Source: Argopecten irradians
Lineage: Eukaryota; Mollusca; Bivalvia; Pectinida; Pectinidae
Direction of reading: 5' to 3'
Length of the DNA: 64,000 nucleotides
Assembly (NCBI RefSeq): GCF_041381155.1
Contig: NC_091142.1
Location: 35,389,604-35,453,603 of the forward strand
In this document: positions 14,501-26,500 of the stretch, one piece after another
Position numbering within the stretch: the first letter of the stretch is position 1
Layout of the letters: every line of letters starts with the position of its first letter
Program-made: the position numbers and the translations under genes
The notes under the pieces: generated by a model
The model's database searches: none
Told to the model about the DNA's origin: nothing
What the model saw: the letters and a program-made list of their open reading frames with translations, nothing else

Positions 14501-17500
14501 GTAGTATCACGGAGACAACCTTTGGCTCCGACAATTTCTTCACCAGTGGCTGTACACCAATGTCGGTCAGTATTGTTATGTAATACATCATTTCTGTTAT
14601 AATATCGTAATAAAATTTGATCATAAGTATGTAATTTATACAATAGGTAACACATCATGACTTACAATAATGAATATGTTTCAGAGCTACATGTATCCTA
14701 ATTCAGTTAAGTGTAACCATGAGTGAACTTTATCTAATCTTCACTTTTTAATGTACCAGCTCCCAACCTTCATATACAAGTCTACATCTCGATCTTAGCA
14801 ATGTACCAGCTCACAACATTTATATACAAGATTACTTCTCGTTCCCAGCAATATACCAGCTCACAGCATTTATATACAACATTACTCCTCTTTCTCAGCA
14901 ATGTGCCAGCTCACATTTTTATATATTTTTATATATATACAAGGTTACGTATCGTTCTCAGCAATGTGTCATCTCTTATTACTTATATACAAGGTTACTT
15001 CTGGTTCACAGAAATGTAACAGTTCCCATTCGTGCTGTAAAGCTCCTCTTTGTAACGACAAAATGAACATATCGACGAGGACATCAACAGCTGTCAGTGT
15101 CAGAACTACAGTGCCCTCCACAACACGGGCCATCACTAAAGTCACAGCTAGGACAACAAAAGGCTATGGTAAAATGATTCTTAGTTACATATATAATTCC
15201 TCATGACCTATTTACAAGCATAAAGAGAGAAAATGAGAGATCTTCACTAAAGATGAACAGATATTTTAATAATTCTATGTGCAGAAATGCAAGCTACTAT
15301 GAAAGTTTTTTCCCCAAGTACCTTTAGGGAATTTAATTCTTTCGCTCTAAACTTTGACTTATCGAATGCTATTACTGTTGCACATTTTAAAACACTCGTT
15401 TCTACTATTAGTAAAGTGTAATCTGCTATTACAAAAACCTTTATAAACAAAGGTTCTCGAATTATGAATATCATTTGTGCCAGCTTCAACGTGTTCCTGT
15501 GTTCCTGTTCCTGCACTCAGAGTCAAAGTATGCAACCCTAATATTCCCCACTCACATTTTAATACATGTTTGGAGATGGTTAATATAAGGTTTGCCTAAT
15601 ACCAAATTCATTTGTATCTTATTGGCAATAAGATTTGTTGAAAATGAAAATGTTTCCCAATGAGATTCGTATGACTCATTAACATCTGTTTCTCGTGTTA
15701 AATATTTGATTTTGTTACGTTTGCACAGCAACTTACATATACAATATCTGATGTCAAAATAGTTCATATTACATGATAATGTCTGATTACGTATAAATGT
15801 AGGTGCAAGTTGTGCGTCAGGTTGGCAATTCGATATTTATAACAATGTGGAATACTGTCGACACGAAGATGTAGGCTTGGTGTCCTGGGACAGAGCTAAG
15901 GTAATACAAAACTTAACTGGATTTATTCCTTTGTTGTCACAGCAACGGTTCTAGTGACCACTAAGCTATTGAAACGCATGTATTGTAGCGATACTAATAT
16001 TTCAGCGCGTATACCGCAAGAATATTTACGCTCAAAGTTTAATTGCGCGAATGGAATTGTATACAAGTCATAGATACAGTAGTTATTGTGAAAGCGTGGT
16101 CCACTCATCATGATTGTACAAAAATAAATACATAAACGGTAGTAGAGAGTTATAAACACTGAAGGATTGTGTGTTATAATAAGTAATTATACTATAATAC
16201 ACACATCCAATGATCAAAATGATTAAATACCAAATAGTATATCACGTGACAGAATACTGGATTCTGATTGGCTACATATATGGTTAAGATTGGTGTTCGG
16301 TGAATGAAACAAAAATGGCGATTTATATGTTGTACTCAAAATGTAACAATGTAGATAGCGTTGTGCGGTGTTCCTTAGAAAAGGGTCTTATTCATGTTAA
16401 AGAAATGTACTTAACCCATTATGACCTGTCGAACATGAATAGCCGACATACAATGGAAAGAACTAATTAAGGCGTTTAAGGATCTTTTATACCTATCAAT
16501 ATTTATTCGAGTGATCATTACAATAATGAACTTTGTAGATCTGAAACAGGCACTGGGGATTTTAGTATCTTTAAATAGAAAATGTCATTTGTCCATGCTT
16601 TATTAGACTGAAGTTATGATGCTAATTGATTGCAATAACTCATTATTTCTAAACTATCTATATTATTTCTACGTCTAATGTAGACCATCTGCGAAAGTAA
16701 CAACAGTCATCTTCCAATCATCGAGTCGAAAAACCAGTTGGAGTTTATCCACACACAACTCAAAGACAGACAACCAGCTTCGTTACGGAACGGTATGATT
16801 ATCTGTAAATGTTGTGTTCTGATTGGTCAATATTGAATGAATATTACACTAAGGTAAAACAATCATCATAACGCCTTATATTTCGCTGAGTAAATGCACT
16901 TATAATCCCATTTAGTGTGGATTGACGGAACAGACAACAGTAGAGAAGGCTACTGGGTGTGGAGTTCTACTGGCAAACTTATCTCACCACTCTTCTGGTC
17001 GGCCTCCCAACCAGACAACTTCTACGGAGATCACTCGGAGAACTGCCTGATGTATGGAGAGAACTATACATGGAGCTACAATGACGCTAAATGCGACAGA
17101 CCTAACGCCGTGATATGTCAGCGAGGGTATGTATATATAATCATCTTGTTTATGTCTTTCTGACCAGGCAACAAGATTCTATAGCTGTATGTATCTCTTT
17201 TGCAGTAATTAATTGATGTAGCATATTGTAACCGCTGACTACTGTCATGTTCAATGTTAAATCAGGGAAACAAAACTTTATGTAAAATTATGTTCAAATA
17301 CAGATCAAAATAAAACCTTTAAGAGGATGCATTCCAACTGTTGAGGCGTAAATCATGAATGAGAACAAGTAGTGAATTGTCAATTATGTCCAATCATGAA
17401 AATATACCATTTAAGTTCGTTATTTGCATATGGCGTTTGTTCCAATTATTGCAATTTACACACTTAACAAAATATTCCATTAGTGTTATAAAAAAGAAAA

Positions 17501-20500
17501 ACAACAAAACTGATCCATACGCATTCGGATCCGACAAAAACGAAAAGATAATACAGCGGATTTATATTTAACCCACAATTGATGGTAATGACGTTACGTT
17601 GGACGTAATATACCTGCAACTATACCATGGCGTTACTATTCGGCACGTGTAACCGCTATAATGGGATTTGTTGAAACATCATAGTCTGTTTTGTTATCAT
17701 TTTTTAAAATTCTACACATTTGATATTTACATTTCGCCTGACGGATGATTTCGTATTTGTTATTAAAATGTCTTTAACAATGCCGCAGAGGCTACATTTC
17801 CCACATATTCTGAGCTGACAGAAAGGATAATCACATGCATATGCATTGTCTGTGGTCAGTATAGCGACCACGTAGGTCATACCACTGTGTTCTTCGTTTA
17901 TTTGTGTGTTAAAATGTTTGATGTTTACCATCACCCAAAATCATACAGAAAATACAGTCATGACATTGGGTAGTACTTAGGGGTACAACAATATAAATGT
18001 ATCTACATAATACATTATGTATTTGCTTCCTTTATTTGAATCTTCCTGTTATACGATGTTAAGACATAATGAAACAAACAAGTCGGTATTGTTTAATTCT
18101 CACTATACCGATATGGTGAAAGGGGGATAAATGCATTTCAAGAAAAAATAAATAATTGAAATGTGTGTCTTATAAAAAAATAGAATACAAGAGATATTAA
18201 AAGGTACACAGTCTTGGTCTTATACTTATTGCAAATTGCACTGAATCTTCTCATTATGCATAATTTGCAGCAAAAATAGTACCAAAGTTCGGGTCGCAAA
18301 TTTACTCGGCACTTTTACTTTGACAGGATAATTTACTTTGAAAAAAGTAATGTGTTAGTTATGCTTTTATTTAATACGGAATTCTTAAAAGTTTTTCATT
18401 TTGGATATTGACTTGATTAATAACCTTTTCTTTTCTGCCTTTAACATAGGAATCCACCTGCATTTCAATATACAGGTAATATATTTTACTTCTCGATGCT
18501 TTAGGCTCAATATTATTTAGTATCACTTGTCAAACACAGCCCTTGTATGATTTAGTAAATATTTAAGCTGATGTCATTAATTGTTATCATGTGGTTTCCA
18601 TTTTATGTTATTATGTTGGTATTTACAATTTAAAATGTACATACAATACCATAAGGAAGATAATAAGGCTGTATTTCTGCAACTACACTTCGCAAAGGTT
18701 TACCTGTTTAGCATACACTAAAGGAATGATATTTTAAACTTTCACATACACCGTCAAATCTCAAGTCTGTTATTTGTGGTACAGATCCTACATCTTATTT
18801 TTTTAATGGTCAAGCATTGGCAATTATATATCGAACGCATGCACATATTCAAGAAATTGAAACACTCGACAACAAGAAATTTCGTATTCTAGCAGTAATA
18901 CTGATTACCGACGTGTACGGTAATCAAAGTTATTGAAGCCATTATGGAAGTTTAGTATGTGTCATACGTAAGGTCACAGGAGTTACCCCCCTTTGACAGT
19001 AGTTAATAATTTAGAGTTATCTCGCTTTGCATAGGAAAGCATTGTATAGAACGTTATCCCAGCATGCTAAGTTAACATCCGGTCATCGACAGATTAGCAA
19101 ATAAGAGGCACATGCTTGCAGAGAATTTTAATTTGTACTGATCGGACTTCTTAAGTATGCCAAGAGGTCTTGGAATTAGGAAGCGGCGAGGTCCCGGGGT
19201 GGCTTTGTCTCCGCCCCCAGAGAAAAGAAAAGGGGGAAGGCGAGCAGTTCCCCTCCCAAAAAGGACGGAGACCGCCGCTGGCGAGACCCGGAGGGAGACT
19301 CCACGTGGTCAGCTGCCAGAGGTACCAGTAGTAGAGCTAGCGGAGGTGCAAGTGGAGGATGGGATCACAGGTATGGGCATAGAGCCCGAACCGCAGATGT
19401 TATTAAATGTACATGATAATGGTTACAATAATAGCACTACCCCCGAGATCGAAATTATCCCCCTGGAGTCCGACTCCATCGGTGACCATGTGCCCCGGGC
19501 TATAAAACAAAAAATCTGGGGTCACGAGTATATAAATTTGGCCCTTCTTTTAAAGGGCTACTAAGAATTGAATGACTTTTGCACTAGTGCGCCGATGGTT
19601 GTCGGATCCAGTGGGATGATAGAGACCCGCCCCCCTACTTGTAAAGAAAAAATACCAAATGTGGAGAAATGGACAGATGCTTTCCACATTTATATGTCCA
19701 TTTATTTGGAAAGATTCCCCGCTAAGGTACAGGAACTTTTGCAGTATGTAAAAACAATACGTGGGGCAGCTTGTCAGGGTGTGCCGGGGGGTTGGCGAGT
19801 GTATGATGAGCAATTTAGGGCTCGTCTTAGTCAATCTCCTGGTTTAGCATGGAACCAAATTAATTCAAACCTTTGGCTCCGGGTAATGACCCCTCAAGCC
19901 GGTGGAATGGGGAAGAACAATGTGGTCAAGGGAGGTAACAAGGAGTGGGGTGGGAAACATTCCAAGCCATCACCTTGCTTTGGCTTCAATAGGGGTAAAT
20001 GTACGTATAGTAACTGCAGGTACACTCATGTTTGCAGTATTTGTGCTGCTGACCATAGTGCATTGCAGTGCACTAAGTCTTTTCGGCCCTCAGCTGCAAG
20101 TTCCAGTCAGGGAAAAAAAAACCATGGCAGTGTCCAGTCTGGGAAAAACCCCAATAAATAGTAAAAAATTAAAACAGGAATTGCTTGATTACCCAAACCA
20201 TCAAATCACACAGGAGCTTGTTGATGGTTTTTCAGAGGGATTTCCTTTGCCTTATCAGGGTATTAGGGAGGATACTGATTGTTTAAATTTAGGTTCAGTC
20301 AGACAGAATGTCAATATGGCCCTTAAAAAAGTTCAAAAAGAGGTGGATCTTGGAAGGGTTGCCGGTCCATTTAAGGAAAGACCTTTACCAAATTTGAGAC
20401 TTTCTCCTTTGGGTCTGATTCCAAAGAGTACACCGGGGGAGTTTCGTTTAATCCACCACTTGTCACATCCTAAAGATAATTCAGTTAATTCTGGTATCGA

Positions 20501-23500
20501 TTCGGATTTGTGTTCTGTTCAGTATACCAAATTTGATAAGGCGATTGAATTGGTCCAAAATTTAGGTCAAGGGGCTTTATTAGCAAAATCCGATATCAAA
20601 TCAGCTTTTAGGTTACTGCCAATATCTCCACAAGACTTTGATTTATTGGGATTTAAGCTTCAGGGTTATTATTATTTTGATAAATGCTTACCGATGGGAT
20701 GTTCATTATCATGCAGCTTATTTGAGAAATTTTCAAGTGCTTTAGAATGGATAGTTCAAAATAAATCAGGAAAACGATCTGTATTACATTATCTTGATGA
20801 TTTCCTTTTTGGAGGTAAAGCTGGTTCCACCCAATGTAAGGATTTATTGGAATGTTTCTTAGCTTCTTGTGAAAACCTGGGAGTCCCTATTGCTGAGGAA
20901 AAGACGTTAGGCCCTTGCACTGTGTTATGTTTCCTAGGTTTAGAAATTGATACTGTAAATCTTACAATTAAAATTCCTGCAGCTAAAGTAGTTGAGATTT
21001 GTGAGAAGCTAGAAAATGTGTTCTCAAAGCAGAAAGTAACTTTAAGGGAAATGCAGTCGTTGATTGGGGCATTACATTTTGCTTGTAGGGCTGTAAGACC
21101 TGGGCGGACTTTTTGTCGACGTCTAATTAATTCAATTAAGGGTTTAACTCAGCCCCATCATCGCATTCGGGTTACTGGGGAAGTCAAGCAAGATATTGAG
21201 GCATGGTTATATTTCTTTAAGGGTTTTAATGGAGTTTCAGTGTTTCTAAACAAGGAATGGGAGAGTTCTCAGGATTTGTGTTTGTACACTGACAGCGCCG
21301 GGGGCCCAGGAATGGGGTTTGGGGCCTTTTTTAATGGTAAGTGGTGTTTTGGAGTATGGCCAGTCAAATGGCATGATCAGGGCTTAACCAGAAGTATTAC
21401 ACTGCTTGAATTTTTCCCAATTTTAGTGGCCATAGTTGTTTGGGGGGAATTACTAACTAATAAAAAGATATTGTTTAGGTCAGACAATACAGGAGTTGTA
21501 AGCATCATTAATTCTCTAACATCTAAGTCAGATCTGGTTATGAAACTAGTCCGGTCATTTGTTTTGAGATGTTTAAAATTTAACATATTGTGTAAATGTT
21601 CACATATCCCCTGGTGCTGATAACACTGTTGCTGATTCAATTTCACGTTTGCAGTGGGACAGATTCTTCCAGTTAGCTCCAGGCGCAGAACGGGAGCCAC
21701 ATGTGGTGCCAAACCATCTATGGGAAATCTTCAATTAGAGATTGAGACTTTAATTCAGGGTAGTTTGTCCAATAATACAAAGCAGGCATACAGTACAGGC
21801 CTGTCATCTTTTAAAAAATTCCGAGAGTTATACAGGCTATCTGAGATGTGGCCTGTGCCTATCAATCATTTGCTACAATATGTGGCTTATTTATCTATCA
21901 GTGGAGCATCCCCTAGCACTACACAAACTTACTTGTCAGGTATAAGTTACCACCACAAAATTAAGGGGTGGGGGGATCCTGCAAAACAATTTTTAGTACA
22001 GAAAGTTATGGAAGGTTATAGGCGTACAAAGGCATCTCCTGATGTGCGAGCTCCAATTACCTTAGATATCTTAAGGAAGAATTGTAGGTGCATTACCGTT
22101 TGTTTGCACTTCAACATATGAAACAAGTTTATTTCGTGTGGCCTTCCTGTTAGCCTTTTTTGGTTTTATGAGGGTTGGTGAACTTACTAGTACTGCTAAT
22201 TCAGATCATGCAGTGGGACTATCAGATGTGTCTTTAAATGATCAGGAGGTGACATTAAAACTAACCCACTCAAAAACAGATCAGACAGGTAAGGGTCATA
22301 TTTTGGTTATCAGTGCTTGTCCAGATTTATCATTGTGCCCGATTAAGGCAACATCAGCATTCCTTAGGATACGTCCTAAATCTCTAACTCGTGAATTTCT
22401 TTGCCATGCTAGTGGAAGGTCATTGTCGCGTTACCAATTTTCAGCAGTTTTGAAGAAAACATTGCAGTTCGCTAATGTCCCAGCTGCCAATTTTAAAACT
22501 CACAGTTTTCGCATAGGGGCGGCGTCTGCGGCTTCGTTGCAGGGAACTCCGGATGAACAGATAAAAGTGCTGGGCCGCTGGAAGTCGGCATGTTTTCAGA
22601 GATACATTCGTATTAGTGCTCCAACATTGTTATGCCGTTAGCTGTTTATTACTGCTTGTTTAAGGACATACTTTAATTTACCAGTAGCGTTGTTCGTTTT
22701 TTGTGTATATGCTGTAATTAATTAGAGTAGGACAGATGCTAATATTGTAAGTTCATTACAGATGTGTGGATCATTGGGTCTTCATTAGTTTATTGGGCAG
22801 AGAAGAGGGCAATACAGAGACTGAACAACAACCTTCGTCTTGAGAATATTAAAGTAGACATTACATGGACAGGTATTCGGGGTATGCATTGGCGGGATTT
22901 AATCCCTAAGGTCCGTCAGATGTTGTCAGTGAGTCAGGCAGGTCCCCCTTCTATGATGATATTACATTTGGGCTCCAATGATTTAGTTGACCGCCCATGT
23001 GCCGAGTTACAAGAGGCAATTGCAAATGATATCCAATTGCTCCACCAGCTATGCCCGAAGACTGTCCTGGTCTGGTCAGATGTTTTGTGTAGGTTGTTTT
23101 GGTTTGGGGCTGGGAATTTGAGAGCAGTTGAGAGAAAGCGGGCACGGATAAATAGGAAAGGTAGAAAAGTAGTGAGAGCCTTTGGGGGAAAAATCATACA
23201 CCATACAGAAATATCTTTTGATTGTCCAGGCCTGTTTCGTAAGGATGGTACTCATTTGTCTGATATTGGTAATGATATATTTATAACTGATTTTCAATCA
23301 GCGCTTGAGACATTCGTGAAAACAAATGCTATAGCTTTTTAGCTGCTAAAATTAAAGGGCGTAGGGCATTGGTTGTTGCCAGATTGGGGTAGTAAGCTTT
23401 GCTTTCTGTTTGGCGGAATTCTGGCAAGTTGGCGGCAGCATGTGTCAATAAGCAAATTCCCCTTTCATTTTTAAGTGGTACGGGTATCCAGGGTAGGTCT

Positions 23501-26500
23501 GCTTGGTTTCCCAAGGGACATAACTCAGGAGGAAAAGTGATAAGGGGAGGTAACTCTGCAAGAGATGGATGATAGATCCAAGTTTGGGTGTTGGCTATGG
23601 GAGCCATCACAGTGTTTCATAGGCAACTGCTTGGAGCACACCAGCATGGTGTGCTTACACAAGAGTTGTGTTCGCCTGGTTTCCCAGGGAACAGCCCTAT
23701 AGTGTTGCTGTTTGTTGCTCATTATGCTGGTGGGCATTCAGCTTGGTGCTGTTTGTCGGGTAACCATGCAGGTGAGCATTCAGCAGTTTGCTGTTTGCTG
23801 GACACTATGCTAGTGGGCATTCGGCTGGAGATATCAGTCTCTTGTAGAGTTTCAGGTATATATAAATATATATGCTTGTTGGCACATGCTGCTGCTGTCT
23901 GGTTCAAAAAAAATCTGTGGCCGTATCCCAGCAATGAGTTTGTGTTGTTTGTATGGAATAAGGGTCTTGAAATAATACTGATTACCGACGTGTACGGTAA
24001 TCAAAGTTATTGAAGCCATTATGGAAGTTTAGTATGTGTCATACGTAAGGTCACAGGAGTTACCCCCCTTTGACAGTAGTTAATAATTTAGAGTTATCTC
24101 GCTTTGCATAGGAAAGCATTGTATAGAACGTTATCCCAGCATGCTAAGTTAACATCCGGTCATCGACAGATTAGCAAATAAGAGGCACATGCTTGCAGAG
24201 AATTTTAATTCCCACCCTCCCAACCCCTATTTCTAGTTGACATTCATTGTTTTATTACAGTATTGGTAAAATAACTTGTATGCTGTGCTTAAGCAATATT
24301 CTGCTGTTAGTTCTTTTTGTTTCAGTTTTCTCCAAGACATTATCTGGATATTTGGAAACATATACCTGACAAGGACGTTGTACAGTGTGATTCATAGCGT
24401 GCCTTATTTCAGAAATCATTCTGGAGTTGTGTTCGGTTTTGTTGGCTAGTGGACTGTAAGTATTATTGTCTCGTATTAATGGACGATTCATGTGTGAGCT
24501 TTTTCTGGTGAGGACATGTTATGCCAGTGTGCTCAACAACAAAAAATTGGTGAAGAGTTAAAATTAAACTGCGCTTACTTTAAAGATTAAAAAGTGTGCA
24601 ATTCATCAATTAACAACATTGATAGCAAAGTTCATTTGGATTAACAGGACTTTAACAGAAGTGAGTGATACTACATCATCTACATGGGAAAGAATATCAA
24701 GTGACTATGATAATTCCATGTTTTGTTTGTTTTCTTTGTCACAGGTTTGCTGTTTTGAATAAATTAGCGGAATTCTGGCAAGTTGGCGGCAGCATGTGTC
24801 AATAAGCAAATTCCCCTTTCATTTTTAAGTGGTACGGGTATCCAGGGTAGGTCTGCTTGGTTTCCCAAGGGACATAACTCAGGAGGAAAAGTGATAAGGG
24901 GAGGTAACTCTGCAAGAGATGGATGATAGATCCAAGTTTGGGTGTTGGCTATGGGAGCCATCACAGTGTTTCATAGGCAACTGCTTGGAGCACACCAGCA
25001 TGGTGTGCTTACACAAGAGTTGTGTTCGCCTGGTTTCCCAGGGAACAGCCCTATAGTGTTGCTGTTTGTTGCTCATTATGCTGGTGGGCATTCAGCTTGG
25101 TGCTGTTTGTCGGGTAACCATGCAGGTGAGCATTCAGCAGTTTGCTGTTTGCTGGACACTATGCTAGTGGGCATTCGGCTGGAGATATCAGTCTCTTGTA
25201 GAGTTTCAGGTATATATAAATATATATGCTTGTTGGCACATGCTGCTGCTGTCTGGTTCAAAAAAATCTGTGGCCGTATCCCAGCAATGAGTTTGTGTTG
25301 TTTGTATGGAATAAGGGTCTTGAAATAATACAACTACTGTACAAAATTATGGTTTGACAGAAATAATACAATCGGCTGTAAAGAGATGTGGTCTACTGAA
25401 TAATTCTCGTATGAACAATCATGAGACATACACTATTCAATATTCATATGTATCATATTTACGTACTGCTATATAATGTGTTTTGCAGCATGCCCGAGTG
25501 GAAAGTGGATAGAACACCTAGACAGAATGTATTGTATCGTCCAGTCAGCGTATGATTGGTACGAAGCCAAGGTAATAAAATTATCCACCAAAATGCGCAA
25601 AATTCATATGATGTATAGTTTCAGTGATTACAATATTACAAAACCTTACTGGTCCCATAATTTAAAACATGTTTCCTTAAATACAAAGGTATTTTATCAC
25701 AGCAACTATTTGTATACTCAATAATTCCCGTTTAGGTTCATACCACATTTGATTTTGATACTACTTTTATCTTTCAATTAATTATACGTTCATATTCTAC
25801 ATTTTCTCTTTTCTTTAATTCATTGATACAGTAGGTCTATGTTGTGTTTCTGTTTAAATTTAATTTTTCTTTCACTTATTGATATCCCTTAATCCTATTT
25901 CACTGTTGTTTCCGGTTATGCTGACTATTCATATTCCTTATAATATGACTGAAGGCAAGGCCTTAAAGGGCGCTGCCAGATGTTTTAATATGAATATTGC
26001 ACGGCATAGGAAAAGCGAAGCTCTACTTGTTTATTGTATTTTCTATTTCATGTAGAAGACATAATTTAGAAATAAAAGGACGCACTTAAAACTATAGAAG
26101 TATATGATGTAATAATTGTCTATAGAAGTATATGATGTAATAATTGTCTAGCATAAACTCTAAGAAATGAACTCAAAGATTCGGATTTCTCTGTGTCCAT
26201 TCAAGGCCTGGAGTGCCGCGTATGCGAATCCTATGATTTCGCGCCATTTGTTGACGTTATGTGACGTCATGATTCCTTGTGCTCATCTTCGCTTCGTGGA
26301 TATTTTAACTGCTTTCAATAGCTTTTAATTTTTAAAGTGTTATAATTATTATTTAACAAATAATAAAAGATTGTTTAATTACTCCTGTTATGCATTTGGA
26401 TTAGTTAAATATATATTTACTGGGGAGAGCAGTACCGCAGCAACGCACAACCTCCCCACATGTATGACAAAATGGCGGCCGTAAACTGAAGCTGTCAGTG

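Larger units (their letters stand above)
18896..25331 (+). mobile_element. Ngaro-type tyrosine-recombinase retroelement (fossil), 6.4 kb
   Basis: The element has the split direct repeats that define Ngaro: A1 at 18896-19133, then the coding part, then B1 (23413-23978), A2 (23973-24210) and B2 (24767-25331). A six-base TAATAC core lies at the left end, the B1/A2 junction and the right end, as expected for integration by a tyrosine recombinase without target-site duplication. Parts in order are a gag-like region, RT-RNase H, tyrosine recombinase and an SGNH hydrolase. A1 and A2 look identical, and B1 and B2 differ only by about one base in an A run, so insertion is recent. It is near whole, with roughly two or three breaks in coding. 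It lies in intron 11 of the lectin gene in the same orientation. Confidence 0.9.

Noticed and set aside
14434-14658. Minus-strand open frame over lectin exon 6
   Set aside because: The plus strand in this stretch encodes the cysteine-spaced second finger of LU2 with proper splice borders and phase. The minus frame is a shadow.
23329-25333. Paired open frames repeated in both B repeats of the Ngaro element
   Set aside because: They are identical because they lie in duplicated non-coding repeats, and they have no domain similarity.
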